A stretch of DNA of 64,000 nucleotides from Synechococcus sp. ROS8604 (GTDB lineage: Bacteria; Cyanobacteriota; Cyanobacteriia; PCC-6307; Cyanobiaceae). Shown here piece by piece: positions 1 through 8,279 of this stretch. The notes under the pieces are model-generated. The model did not search any database and was not told the origin of the DNA. It saw only the letters and a list, made by a program, of their open reading frames with translations. Position 1 is the first letter of the stretch; every line of letters begins with the position of its first letter. Both the position numbers and the translations under genes were made by a program. The stretch is from positions 1,612,001 to 1,676,000 of the forward strand of contig NZ_CP047946.1 of the NCBI RefSeq assembly GCF_014279655.1, in the 5' to 3' direction.

Positions 1-2
1 TT

Positions 3-152
3 GGCCATCCCTTACCAGGAAGTCATAATCAGCCGGTATCACTGGCCGCAACGCATCTTTGCGTCACAAAAGACGCCGCAGGGTTTGCCGAGAGAGCCAC
101 GGCTTGGCTGGGGCAAAGGCCTTGCGTTGATCTGGTGAATCTGCAGCCATAG
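3..152 (+). CDS. murI: Glutamate racemase, C-terminal fragment
   Basis: An open frame enters from the left edge and stops with TAG at 150-152. It encodes about 49 residues ending FAERATAWLGQ..CVDLVNLQP. This looks like the C-terminal tail of glutamate racemase, which makes D-glutamate for peptidoglycan. The assignment rests on this short tail and on recalled gene order in marine Synechococcus, where murI precedes the solanesyl diphosphate synthase gene. The 37 bases between this stop and the next start leave little room for a separate promoter, so the two genes may be co-transcribed. The start lies outside the window. Confidence 0.6.
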   Translation, partial: GHPLPGSHNQPVSLAATHLCVTKDAAGFAERATAWLGQRPCVDLVNLQP

Positions 153-189
153 GTCTGCATTTCCTAGGATCTTTGTACCGAGGGGATTC

Positions 190-1161
190 ATGGCCACCGT
201 CACCGAGTTGCTGCAGCCGGTCGAGGCGGATCTTGAGATCCTGCTAAGCGACCTCCGCAGCTTGATAGGAGCCGGTCATCCGATTCTCCAAGCAGCTGCT
301 GAACATCTTTTCAGCGCTGGAGGGAAGCGCCTCAGACCTGGAATCGTGTTGCTGATTTCGAGGGCGCTTTCCGCAGACGGAGAGTTGAGCTCACGCCATC
401 GACGTCTGGCAGAGATCACGGAGATGATCCACACCGCTTCGCTCGTTCACGACGATGTTGTGGATGAAGCCTCAACACGACGGGGCGTTGAGACCGTCCA
501 CAGCCGATTCAATTACAGAGTGGCCGTTCTCGCTGGTGACTTCCTGTTCGCTCAGGCGAGTTGGCACCTAGCGAATCTCGACAACCTGGATGTCGTTAAA
601 TTGCTGAGTCGTGTGATCATGGATCTCGCTGATGGGGAAGTGAAACAAGGCCTGTTTCGCTTCGACACGGGCCAATCCTTTGAAACCTATTTCGAAAAAA
701 GTTACTGCAAAACAGCTTCATTGATTGCGAACAGCGCCAAAGCGGCTGGTATTTTAAGCGACTTGTCGGAGCCTCAGCTTGAGTCTTTGTATCACTACGG
801 CCGGCAGCTGGGTCTGGCTTTCCAGGTTGTGGATGACATCCTCGATTTCACTGGCAGTGATCAACAGCTCGGAAAGCCGGCAGCCAGTGATTTATCCAGC
901 GGTTATCTCACAGCTCCCGCTCTTTACGCCCTGGAAGAGCGTCCTGCTCTGTCCGGTTTGATTGAACGCGAATTCAGTGAAGAGGGTGATCTTGAAACCG
1001 CTTTGGCGTTGGTTCGCGAGTCAGAAGCCATTCCTCGCACCCGAGAACTGGCCAAAACGTTTGCGCGCGAAGCCCGCGAAGCCTTGGATTGGATGCCCGA
1101 ATCCCCATCACGGTCTGCCTTGCTGGAGCTACCAGATTTCGTGCTTAGCCGTCTGTACTGA
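190..1161 (+). CDS. sds: Solanesyl (polyprenyl) diphosphate synthase
   Basis: This 323-residue protein is a trans-polyprenyl diphosphate synthase. Such enzymes extend allylic diphosphates with isopentenyl diphosphate; in cyanobacteria the long chain is the plastoquinone side chain. Visible motifs are GKRLRP (45-50), the first aspartate-rich motif DDVVDE (88-93, followed by RRG) and the second, DDILDF (215-220). The length is normal for the family. The ATG at 190 has an AGGGG stretch about five bases upstream. Its 3' end overlaps the convergent HAD gene by 17 bases. Chain length cannot be read from the sequence alone, so solanesyl is assigned from the cyanobacterial context. Confidence 0.9.
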   Translation: MATVTELLQPVEADLEILLSDLRSLIGAGHPILQAAAEHLFSAGGKRLRPGIVLLISRALSADGELSSRHRRLAEITEMIHTASLVHDDVVDEASTRRGVETVHSRFNYRVAVLAGDFLFAQASWHLANLDNLDVVKLLSRVIMDLADGEVKQGLFRFDTGQSFETYFEKSYCKTASLIANSAKAAGILSDLSEPQLESLYHYGRQLGLAFQVVDDILDFTGSDQQLGKPAASDLSSGYLTAPALYALEERPALSGLIEREFSEEGDLETALALVRESEAIPRTRELAKTFAREAREALDWMPESPSRSALLELPDFVLSRLY

Positions 1162-1849
1162 GGCTGTGCCGGAGTTGCTCCTCTCCCTGGCCCAAGCTGG
1201 TGATGAGCGTTAAACGAGGATGTTGCATCGCAGGGGGTTGGATTACAGCGTTTTCACTGAGCGTTTCGACCAACTGCCAGACCCAACAGCCTGCCGCTAA
1301 GGCCGACTGACAACCCGCGTGTGAATCCTCAAAGACCCAGCAATCACTGGGAGACAACCCCAGCCTTTGGGTTGCTAGCAGATAGGGATCAGGAGCTGGT
1401 TTTCCTGCACGCAGGTCCATGTCATCGCCCAACACACGGCTTTGAATTAAATCCAACCAAGGGTGGCCGGTGATTTTGTAGAGCAGCGATGCCTCCTTGC
1501 TGCTGGTGACCAGCACCATGGGCAAATGCTGGGAACTGCAAAACCGGATCAGTTGCTCAGCGCCCGGAACCGCTGGAGCCTCAGCGACTAAACGCTTGGC
1601 AATGGGCTCCCGCGCTTTTAGGAGTTGCTCCGCTATGACTGACTGCTTCAACCATGAGCAAACCAAGTTGGCATTGTCATCCCGGCGACGTCCCTTCAGC
1701 TGTTGAAGTTGCTGCGTCGAGAGGGATCCGTTGAAGCACGCTGCCGCTGCTTTCCAAGCCTCTGCCTGCAACGGTTCGGTATCCAGCAGGAGACCATCAA
1801 GATCAAACAGGCATGCTTTTGGTGCTGACAAGGATCCAGCCTTTGGCAT
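1145..1849 (-). CDS. HAD-superfamily hydrolase (beta-phosphoglucomutase/phosphatase-like)
   Basis: A HAD phosphatase of about 234 residues. Motif I is DLDGLLLDTEP, with the nucleophile and acid/base aspartates near residues 16 and 18. Motif II is the VTSS region, the motif III lysine is in GKPAPDPYL, and motif IV is VFEDSHAG. The helical cap between motifs I and II places it in subfamily I with phosphoglucomutase and phosphoglycolate-type enzymes; the substrate is unknown. The ATG at 1849 was chosen because the frame stays open further upstream only by running into the divergent acs gene. About 100 bases separate it from acs. It converges on sds with a 17-base overlap. Confidence 0.8.
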   Translation of the reverse strand: MPKAGSLSAPKACLFDLDGLLLDTEPLQAEAWKAAAACFNGSLSTQQLQQLKGRRRDDNANLVCSWLKQSVIAEQLLKAREPIAKRLVAEAPAVPGAEQLIRFCSSQHLPMVLVTSSKEASLLYKITGHPWLDLIQSRVLGDDMDLRAGKPAPDPYLLATQRLGLSPSDCWVFEDSHAGCQSALAAGCWVWQLVETLSENAVIQPPAMQHPRLTLITSLGQGEEQLRHSLSTDG

Positions 1850-1949
1850 CGTTGCCTGATCACTGTTCTGTGGATTCTGACAACGCGACTGGTGCGGATG
1901 CAGAAAGCGTCGATATTGTTGTGCTGTCAGTGCATTTGAGCAGCAGGCG

Positions 1950-3920
1950 ATGAGTGAGGGTTCCACCATTGAGAGCGTGCTTCAAGAACAACGGGTCTTT
2001 GATCCACCAGCGGATCTCGCCAGGGATGCGCGAATTTCTGGGATGGAGTCCTATCTCGCTCTAGCTGAAGCGGCCAAATCTGATCCAGACACGTTCTGGG
2101 GAGACGCAGCACGGCGTGAACTGCACTGGTTTGAACCGTTTCACACCGTTCTCAACTGGGACAACCCTCCCTTTGCGCGCTGGTTTGAGGGGGGGACGAC
2201 CAATCTTTCCTACAACTGTCTTGACCGGCATCTCAATGGACCCAAGGCCAACAAGACAGCCCTGATCTGGGAGGGCGAGCCCGGGGATGTGCGCACCTTC
2301 ACCTACCAGGAGCTGCATGCTGAGGTGTGCCGTGCGGCCAACGCCCTCAAGGCCATGGGAATTGGCAAAGGCGACCTTGTCGCTCTGTACATGCCCATGG
2401 TGCCGGAGGCCGCCATCGCGATGCTGGCCTGTGCGCGCATTGGCGCTCCGCACTCCGTGGTGTTTGGTGGCTTCTCAGCGGAAGCCCTGCGTGATCGCCT
2501 CATCGATGGTGAAGTGAAAGCGGTGATCACCGCTGATGGCGGTTTCCGTAAGGACAAGCCCGTGTCGCTGAAGCCTGCGGTGAATGCAGCGCTTGCCGAT
2601 GGTGCTTGCCCAACGGTGAAGTCAGTGCTCGTCGTGAAACGCACCGACCAAGCGGTGGAGATGGTGCCTGGGCGAGATCAGTGGTGGCACGAAATCGTCG
2701 CCAATCAATCCGAAGCCTGCATCGCTGAGCCGATGGCGAGCGAAGACAGGTTGTTTGTGCTTTACACCTCTGGCTCAACAGGAAAACCCAAAGGGGTGGT
2801 CCACACCACCGCGGGTTACAACCTCTGGGCCCATCTGACGTTTCAATGGATCTTCGACATCCGTGACGACGATGTGTTTTGGTGCACAGCCGATGTCGGC
2901 TGGATCACCGGACACAGCTACATCGTCTACGGGCCACTGTCGAACGGCGCCACCACCGTGATGTACGAGGGTGCTCCTCGACCCTCCAAGCCAGGCGCAT
3001 TCTGGGAGCTGATCCAGAAACATCGCATCAGCATTTTCTACACCGCTCCAACGGCCATTCGTGCCTTTATGAGGAGTGGCCGTGCGGTACCAGATCAATA
3101 CGACATGAGCAGCCTCCGCCTGCTTGGCACCGTCGGGGAGCCGATCAATCCTGAAGCCTGGATGTGGTATCGCGATGTGGTGGGCGGTGAGCGCTGCCCC
3201 ATCGTCGACACCTGGTGGCAAACCGAAACCGGTGGCGTGATGATCAGCCCCCTTCCGGGAGCAACCCCCACCAAGCCTGGCTCTGCCACCTTGCCCTTGC
3301 CTGGGATTCAAGCCGACATCATCGATGCAGAGGGCAATAGCTGTGGACCCAACGAAGGCGGGTACCTGGCGGTGCGAGCGCCCTGGCCAGGAATGATGCG
3401 CACCGTTCATGGAAATCCCCAACGTTTCCGAGAGAGTTACTGGGAAGCGATTCGTCCTGCAGATGGATCGCACCTTTACTTCGCTGGTGATGGGGCACGC
3501 CGGGATGACGACGGCTATTTCTGGGTGATGGGGCGTGTGGATGACGTGATCAACGTCTCTGGCCACCGTCTGGGCACGATGGAAATCGAATCGGCCTTGG
3601 TAAGCCATCCCTCCGTCGCTGAAGCCGCCGTGGTCGGTCGGCCCGATGATCTCAAGGGTGAGGGCATCGTCGCCTTCGTCACGTTGGAACTTGGACGAGA
3701 GTCCAGCGACGCCCTCGTTGCAGAACTCCGAGCCCATGTTGGGAAGGAAATTGGTCCGATTGCAAGGCCAGACGAGATTCGCTGCAGCGATGCCTTGCCT
3801 AAAACGCGTAGTGGCAAGATCATGCGCCGGATTCTGCGCGCTCTCGCGGCCGGTGAGGAGGTCACTGGCGATACCAGCACGCTGGAAGATCGCTCCGTTC
3901 TTGATCGTTTACGCAGCTAA
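1950..3920 (+). CDS. acs: Acetyl-CoA synthetase (AMP-forming)
   Basis: A 656-residue acyl-adenylate-forming enzyme that activates acetate to acetyl-CoA using ATP and CoA. The P-loop-like motif [15 protein letters not shown] sits near residues 271-285, the adenylate-binding core WWQTETGG is in the middle, and the C-terminal catalytic lysine is in [11 protein letters not shown]. That lysine is the site usually controlled by acetylation in Acs. The W-rich [12 protein letters not shown] segment and the full length fit acetyl-CoA synthetase rather than other AMP-ligases. It is divergent from the HAD phosphatase. A long hairpin follows the stop at 3931-3966. Confidence 0.95.
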   Translation: MSEGSTIESVLQEQRVFDPPADLARDARISGMESYLALAEAAKSDPDTFWGDAARRELHWFEPFHTVLNWDNPPFARWFEGGTTNLSYNCLDRHLNGPKANKTALIWEGEPGDVRTFTYQELHAEVCRAANALKAMGIGKGDLVALYMPMVPEAAIAMLACARIGAPHSVVFGGFSAEALRDRLIDGEVKAVITADGGFRKDKPVSLKPAVNAALADGACPTVKSVLVVKRTDQAVEMVPGRDQWWHEIVANQSEACIAEPMASEDRLFVLYTSGSTGKPKGVVHTTAGYNLWAHLTFQWIFDIRDDDVFWCTADVGWITGHSYIVYGPLSNGATTVMYEGAPRPSKPGAFWELIQKHRISIFYTAPTAIRAFMRSGRAVPDQYDMSSLRLLGTVGEPINPEAWMWYRDVVGGERCPIVDTWWQTETGGVMISPLPGATPTKPGSATLPLPGIQADIIDAEGNSCGPNEGGYLAVRAPWPGMMRTVHGNPQRFRESYWEAIRPADGSHLYFAGDGARRDDDGYFWVMGRVDDVINVSGHRLGTMEIESALVSHPSVAEAAVVGRPDDLKGEGIVAFVTLELGRESSDALVAELRAHVGKEIGPIARPDEIRCSDALPKTRSGKIMRRILRALAAGEEVTGDTSTLEDRSVLDRLRS

Positions 3921-3930
3921 AGCCAACCAA

Positions 3931-3966
3931 CCCATGCAGGAGCAGCCTTGGCTTTTGCTGCATGGG
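3931..3966. terminator. Intergenic hairpin between acs and the TerB-like gene
   Basis: A 9-bp inverted repeat (CCCATGCAG ... CTGCATGGG) lies just after the acs stop and before the end of the convergent TerB-like gene. It has no clear T-run on either strand, so it may be a weak terminator or an mRNA 3'-end stabiliser. Confidence 0.35.
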
Positions 3967-3973
3967 AGACCAC

Positions 3974-4450
3974 TTAAATCATCGGGAAATCTGGTGGTAG
4001 AAGCGCTTGATCGGGCCATCCATCCTTTCCATAAATGGCGTCCAAAATCACGTTGAGAAGCGAACGCTTCTGTTGGAGCTCCTCTTTTGCAGCCCATTGA
4101 ATTTCACTTAATTCTTCGTCCGAAACTTGAAGAGCTTCAATCAACTCGCGATAAGCCAAACGCTCTTTTGGATTGATATCCGATTCATCGCCTGGATTCC
4201 TTGACACGCCTGCCACCAAGCAAGCCACTCTCACCGCTGTGCACTGATCGGTGTGATTTGTCAGCAACGTGGCGAGCTCTGTCAAACTCTGTGGCCGATT
4301 GGGCCTGTCATCAGGGGTGGCTTCCTCGAGATAGAGGCGCCCAGGCAAGTCTTTGAGCAAACGATCTTCCTCATCAGAAATGCTGCCATCACTCAGAGCG
4401 ATGCATCGCGCAATCTGAAGAAGAACGTTTTGTGTTTTGTTGTCGCTCAC
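3974..4450 (-). CDS. TerB-like acidic helical protein, conserved hypothetical
   Basis: A 158-residue acidic, helix-rich protein. The N-terminus (ARCIALSDGSISDEEDRLLKDL) resembles the first helices of TerB/tellurite-resistance-like domains, which often carry a D-G-x-(I/V)-x-x-x-E pattern. It is a paralogue of the protein at the right end of the window (63401 onward). Both share the ending SDIN..E...FR.I.EA........I.WAA.EELQ. The biochemical role is unknown. It converges on acs. No membrane segment or signal peptide is visible. Confidence 0.65.
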   Translation of the reverse strand: MSDNKTQNVLLQIARCIALSDGSISDEEDRLLKDLPGRLYLEEATPDDRPNRPQSLTELATLLTNHTDQCTAVRVACLVAGVSRNPGDESDINPKERLAYRELIEALQVSDEELSEIQWAAKEELQQKRSLLNVILDAIYGKDGWPDQALLPPDFPMI

Positions 4451-4475
4451 AACGATCTGAGAAGAGCTTTCTCAA

Positions 4476-5219
4476 TCATCGCTGACGTTCAATACCGAGT
4501 CCCACGTTGCCAATGGATTGAATCAGTTCTCCGATCACCCTGGCTCTAGACGGATCATCGGCCCAGTCCCCCAGGAGCCCCTGTCGAAGGCCAGCACTGG
4601 CAGGGGTGAGGTGATCTCCCTTCATGGGTACAAACTGACTTTGATCACCGGAACGATTGCTTAACGCCTGCATCAAGTCCTGGCTCTGATCCAACTGATC
4701 AGCCCCAAAGCGGATCACCAGGTTGTGGGGCTGGAGGTAATAACGTTCGATCAAGCGCAGAGTTTCCTCAGGTCCAGGGCTGAATTCCGTCACCACGCCA
4801 AGGCTTGGCGCCAATGTGCCAAGCAGAGGAATCGAGCGTTCAGCGGTGAAGTTGTTGAAACTCAAAGCGGCCATCGCCAGACTGTTTCTCCCTCCGTCCG
4901 GGGCCAACAAATGCAGCTTGCAGCCCAAGCTGTGGCCCACACGGACCGGAACAAGATCTTTGCCTAAGCGCCGATGAAGCGCTGATCGACAGGCGCGTAA
5001 GGCCTGCCAACCCTCCCGCGCCTGCAGTTGATGATCAAACCCAGGGACGTAACTCCAGGCGTGAACCGCAAGCTGACGAGCCGCCAACCCTTCCAACAAC
5101 CGTCGGTAACTGATCTGGGGATTGGTGGCTAGGTAGCTCCCCCCAATAAATTCAACCAACCCTTTTGCGGAAGCAGGCCAGAGGCACCAACAGCCCTGTT
5201 GTCGCTGCCAGCGGCTCAT
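4476..5219 (-). CDS. DUF1350 family protein (alpha/beta-hydrolase-like)
   Basis: A 247-residue protein of the cyanobacterial and plastid DUF1350 family. It shows an alpha/beta-hydrolase pattern: an FIGGSY turn near the N-terminus and a nucleophile-elbow-like VGHSLGCKLHLL segment in the middle, followed by a late GDHLTP that could supply the catalytic histidine. The substrate is unknown. Its ATG overlaps the peroxiredoxin stop upstream by four bases (ATGA at 5216-5219), so the two are probably translated together. This family is common in oxygenic phototrophs; a link to oxidative-stress handling is inferred only from the gene pair. Confidence 0.8.
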   Translation of the reverse strand: MSRWQRQQGCWCLWPASAKGLVEFIGGSYLATNPQISYRRLLEGLAARQLAVHAWSYVPGFDHQLQAREGWQALRACRSALHRRLGKDLVPVRVGHSLGCKLHLLAPDGGRNSLAMAALSFNNFTAERSIPLLGTLAPSLGVVTEFSPGPEETLRLIERYYLQPHNLVIRFGADQLDQSQDLMQALSNRSGDQSQFVPMKGDHLTPASAGLRQGLLGDWADDPSRARVIGELIQSIGNVGLGIERQR

Positions 5220-5674
5220 GCTTTGGACAGCTCCTTCACGATCCGCTCGGCTTCACGCACGTGCGCCGGACCATCAAGCATGTTGTTGAAAATATGGCGA
5301 ATCGTTCCCTCGGCATCGATCACATAGGTCACCCGTCCTGGAAGCAATCCCAGAACTTTGGGAACCCCAAAACGCGTGCGTAGCTGCTGCCCCTGATCAC
5401 TGAGGAGGGGGAACGGCAACTGATAACGCTGAGCGAATTTGCGATGGCTCACGGCATCGTCGCTGCTCACACCCCAAACCACAGCACCAAGGGCCTCGAG
5501 TGAGGAATGGATATCGCGAAAAGCACAAGCTTCTGCCGTACATCCAGGGGTGTCGTCTTTGGGATAGAAAAACAACACCAACACCTTGCCTTGCAACTCT
5601 TCGCGACGTCGCATCACGCCGTCTTGATCTTCGAGGGCAATCTCTGGTGCCCGGTCTCCGATCGTGAGAGCCAT
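5216..5674 (-). CDS. bcp: Thiol peroxidase/peroxiredoxin of the BCP/PrxQ type
   Basis: A 152-residue peroxiredoxin of the bacterioferritin-comigratory-protein (PrxQ) class, which reduces hydrogen peroxide and organic hydroperoxides. The catalytic motif FFYPKDDTPGCTAEAC contains the peroxidatic cysteine, with a second cysteine four residues later as in atypical two-cysteine PrxQ. The start MALTIGDRAPEIAL (ATG at 5674) is preferred over longer frames because family members begin at that point. It is first in a pair with the DUF1350 gene. A compact divergent promoter region separates it from the exonuclease gene. Confidence 0.9.
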   Translation of the reverse strand: MALTIGDRAPEIALEDQDGVMRRREELQGKVLVLFFYPKDDTPGCTAEACAFRDIHSSLEALGAVVWGVSSDDAVSHRKFAQRYQLPFPLLSDQGQQLRTRFGVPKVLGLLPGRVTYVIDAEGTIRHIFNNMLDGPAHVREAERIVKELSKA

Positions 5675-5758
5675 GGGGTAAATCAAGAATTTCAGGCACC
5701 CTAGGAAGCACCTAGGCCTAGACGGGAGAATGGTTTTAAGAATGAACGAGCTGCAGTG

Positions 5759-6550
5759 ATGGAGTCGGGGGCTGTTCCTGGTCAGTTGAATCTTCTGGGT
5801 GAATTTGAGATGGAGGAGCCGCAACCTCTCCCCGTACCAGAAGGAGAAGCAGGCGATCCCTCCCCAGCGCACACCCTGTTGATCCTCGATACGGAAACCT
5901 CTGGCTTAGAGCCTGAAGAGCATCACTGCCTTGAGATCGGGGCGATTTTGTTTGATGTACCAAGCCGGCAGATCTTGGCCCAGATGTCCTGCCTCTTGCC
6001 CGTTGATTCCAATGCGGCGGAGGCTATCAACCGCATCCCAGCCGCCGTTACACGTCTGCCCCAACCCTGGAAACCAGGGCTGGACTACTTCCAGGAATTG
6101 CTGAACGCAGCCGACCTACTGGTGGCACACAACGCAGCCTTCGACCAGCAGTGGTTTGGCAGAGGGTCTCTTCCTGCCACCGATCGTCCTTGGCTCTGCA
6201 GCATGGAGGACATCCGTTGGCCTGCCGAAAAACAACTCAGGCCCCGCCCTTCCGTTCGAGACTTGGCCCTCGCCTACGAGATTCCAGTTTGGGCAGCCCA
6301 TCGCGCACTGACCGATTGCATCTATTTAGCCGAAGTATTCCGCCGTTGCGATCAACTTGAAAAGCTGATTGAACGAGGACGGGAACCCCGTTCCCTGATG
6401 CGAGCGCAGGTGTCCTACGACGATCGCCAACTCGCTCGTGAAGCGGGATTCCGCTGGAATGACCCCGTGAAGGGGGCCTGGACAAGACGTCTGAGCGCAC
6501 GAGAAGCAGCAGAACTGCCTTTTCCAGTGGTGGCTCAAGACGCGGTTTGA
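5759..6550 (+). CDS. DnaQ-like 3'-5' exonuclease
   Basis: A 263-residue DEDD-family exonuclease. Exo I is ILDTETSGLEP, Exo II lies around LLVAHNAAFDQQW, and Exo III is HRALTDCIY, so it is of the DEDDh type. After the nuclease domain is a short C-terminal extension (ARE.GFRWN....GAWTRRL) like that found after ExoX/DnaQ-like domains. It could proofread or trim DNA or RNA; it is not fused to a polymerase. The GTG directly before the ATG (5756) is an alternative start. It is divergent from bcp. Confidence 0.8.
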   Translation: MESGAVPGQLNLLGEFEMEEPQPLPVPEGEAGDPSPAHTLLILDTETSGLEPEEHHCLEIGAILFDVPSRQILAQMSCLLPVDSNAAEAINRIPAAVTRLPQPWKPGLDYFQELLNAADLLVAHNAAFDQQWFGRGSLPATDRPWLCSMEDIRWPAEKQLRPRPSVRDLALAYEIPVWAAHRALTDCIYLAEVFRRCDQLEKLIERGREPRSLMRAQVSYDDRQLAREAGFRWNDPVKGAWTRRLSAREAAELPFPVVAQDAV

Positions 6551-6632
6551 AGCCAAGCATCCAGTTTTGTTTCAGCAATCCGAAGCCACATAGGGGATTT
6601 TTCACGAAGAAGGTCCGCGGCATCAGGCTGTC

Positions 6633-6646
6633 AGTACGGTTGTTCT
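6633..6646 (+). promoter_or_regulatory. Candidate LexA box upstream of the 88-residue gene
   Basis: AGTACGGTTGTTCT fits the published cyanobacterial LexA consensus RGTACNNNDGTWCB at every specified position. It lies about 53 bases before the ATG at 6699. Binding has not been shown; a single 14-base match can arise by chance, but its placement is right for a promoter operator. Confidence 0.5.
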
Positions 6647-6698
6647 CTAACTACGGCTCAGCGTGCAGAGACCTCTCAGCCACTGCGAATTCCGGAGC

Positions 6699-6965
6699 AT
6701 GGATCCCTTGCGGCGTCGCCTGCGGCGCTGGCAACAGGTGCGCACTTGGGCTCGTTTAATCCGAGAAGCGGAATCTCTTTGGCACGTGGATGTTCGTGAA
6801 TTAAGGCGGCTTGGAGCGATTGAACTTTCACAGTTGCTAGAGGAAGTCCCTCCAATGCAGCGCATCCGAGTCAATCGTTGGCTCAATCGCTATTCCGTCG
6901 CAACGCGCTTGATTTGCCCTCAAAACTACAAAACCAATCAGCTTCAAGACACGCCCAACGCATGA
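6699..6965 (+). CDS. Small basic conserved hypothetical protein
   Basis: An 88-residue protein, strongly basic and arginine-rich at the N-terminus (MDPLRRRLRRWQQVRTWARL), then a helical acidic middle (ELSQLLEEVP) and a second basic helix (RIRVNRWLNRY). It resembles small conserved proteins of marine Synechococcus whose function is not known. The ATG at 6699 is used; an upstream in-frame ATG at 6663 would add 12 unlikely residues. A LexA-box match lies just upstream, which suggests DNA-damage control. No catalytic motif is visible. Confidence 0.6.
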   Translation: MDPLRRRLRRWQQVRTWARLIREAESLWHVDVRELRRLGAIELSQLLEEVPPMQRIRVNRWLNRYSVATRLICPQNYKTNQLQDTPNA

Positions 6966-7033
6966 CCATCCGGATCCATTGTTGAGATCTCACTGCTTCA
7001 AAAAAGCAGAAACTGAGGGAACTGATAACCAGT

Positions 7034-7052
7034 CCTTAATGCATCCTTTAAT
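7034..7052 (+). promoter_or_regulatory. Candidate Pho box upstream of pstS
   Basis: CCTTAATG-CAT-CCTTTAAT: two related 8-mers separated by 3 bases, the geometry of cyanobacterial PhoB/SphR boxes (consensus close to CTTAACCT repeated). It ends about 48 bases before the pstS ATG, as expected for activation under phosphate limitation. This is a match by eye, not a tested site. Confidence 0.5.
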
Positions 7053-7100
7053 TGGTAATGAAGATCAGCATTTAAAACAAGCGGGCAGTGATTGCACAGC

Positions 7101-8105
7101 ATGCGTCGCCCTTTCCCGATTCGCTCATCCATCGCTCTTATGGGCGTGGCTGCAGGCCTCAGCCTTGCAGCGTGTACGAGCACAGAAAACAGCAAAAGCA
7201 ACATTGAAGGGAGTCTATCGGCAGCAGGAGCTTCCTTTCCAGCAGCGATTTATCAGCGTTGGTTTTCGGACTTAGCGCCGCAGGGAATCCAAGTCAATTA
7301 TCAATCCGTAGGTTCTGGGGCAGGTGTACGCCAATTCACTGCCGGCACAGTGGACTTCGGGGCTTCTGACAAGCCAATGAAACCCGAAGCCATTGCAAAA
7401 GTGAGTCGTGGTGTCGTGCAGATCCCAATGACAGCTGGTGCTATCGCCGTTGCATACAACAATGCAGGCTGTGAGCTAAAGCTGTCACAAGATCAATTAG
7501 CCGGCATCTTCTTAGGCTCGATCAAAAACTACAGTGAACTCGGATGCGATTCAAAAGCGATCAAAATTGTGCATCGCTCGGATGGATCCGGAACCAACTA
7601 CAACTTCACCAAACACCTTTCAGCAATTAGTCCTGAATGGAAAGACAATGTAGGCGCTGACAAATCTGTCCAATGGCCTTCGGGAATTGGAGCCAAAGGA
7701 AATGAAGGTGTGTCTGCTCAACTTCAACAAATCGATGGTGGCATTGGCTACGTCGAGCTGGCCTATGTGAAAGGGGATCTCCAAGCAGCGGCTGTGCAAA
7801 ATGGCTCAGGCGAAAAAGTTGTCCCCACGAACAAAACGGCCAGTGAAGCGCTGGGATCCATCGATCTCGGTCCAGATCTGATCGGTGGCAATCCAAACCC
7901 TATGGGTGGATATCCAATCGTGACGTTCACTTGGGTGCTGGCCTATGCCAACGAAAATGCTGAAAAGTTACCTCTTCTTCAGAAGACCTTTAACTACATG
8001 CTCTCGGACGAGGCCCAGTCCAAAGCTCCTGAACTTGGCTATGTTTCACTTCCTCCAGAAGTCATTAGTAAAGCCAAAGAAGCAGTTGCAACCATCAAGG
8101 AATAA
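7101..8105 (+). CDS. pstS: Phosphate-binding protein of the Pst transporter
   Basis: A 334-residue periplasmic phosphate-binding lipoprotein that delivers phosphate to the PstCAB transporter. The N-terminus is a lipoprotein signal with lipobox LAAC (cysteine at 25). Phosphate-contacting motifs AAGASFPAAIY, SVGSGAGVRQF, DFGASDKP and RSDGSGTNYNF are all present. The ATG at 7101 follows the Pho-box-like element at 7034. The pst permease genes are not next to it, as is common in picocyanobacteria that keep several scattered pstS copies. A strong terminator follows. Neighbouring arsJ/GAPDH and ptrA-like genes mark this as a phosphate-stress cluster. Confidence 0.95.
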   Translation: MRRPFPIRSSIALMGVAAGLSLAACTSTENSKSNIEGSLSAAGASFPAAIYQRWFSDLAPQGIQVNYQSVGSGAGVRQFTAGTVDFGASDKPMKPEAIAKVSRGVVQIPMTAGAIAVAYNNAGCELKLSQDQLAGIFLGSIKNYSELGCDSKAIKIVHRSDGSGTNYNFTKHLSAISPEWKDNVGADKSVQWPSGIGAKGNEGVSAQLQQIDGGIGYVELAYVKGDLQAAAVQNGSGEKVVPTNKTASEALGSIDLGPDLIGGNPNPMGGYPIVTFTWVLAYANENAEKLPLLQKTFNYMLSDEAQSKAPELGYVSLPPEVISKAKEAVATIKE

Positions 8106-8141
8106 TCCTTAGTTGAGCGACTTGTCAGGATAAAATAAGAG

Positions 8142-8169
8142 GGGGGAGAGTCGTTCTCCCCCTTTTTTT
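8142..8169 (+). terminator. Rho-independent terminator after pstS
   Basis: A perfect GGGGGAGA / TCTCCCCC stem with a 5-base loop, followed by seven Ts, 37 bases after the pstS stop. Confidence 0.9.
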
Positions 8170-8279
8170 ATTCAATGTGAAGTAGGAAATAATGACGACC
8201 CACACAAAGTGCATCATGAGCAGCAACAATGCCACAAGACATCCAATGGCAAGCAAATCAAAAGCAGCCACAATAGAAA

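Noticed and set aside
2775-3737. 320-codon minus-strand open frame inside acs
   Set aside because: It lies wholly opposite acs, which has full family motifs. The frame's product is Gly/His/Arg-rich with no family pattern, as expected for the reverse of GC-rich coding DNA.
5700-5716. Two CCTAGG palindromes 11 bases apart between bcp and the exonuclease gene
   Set aside because: Short and of low information; no known regulator fits, and it may be chance.
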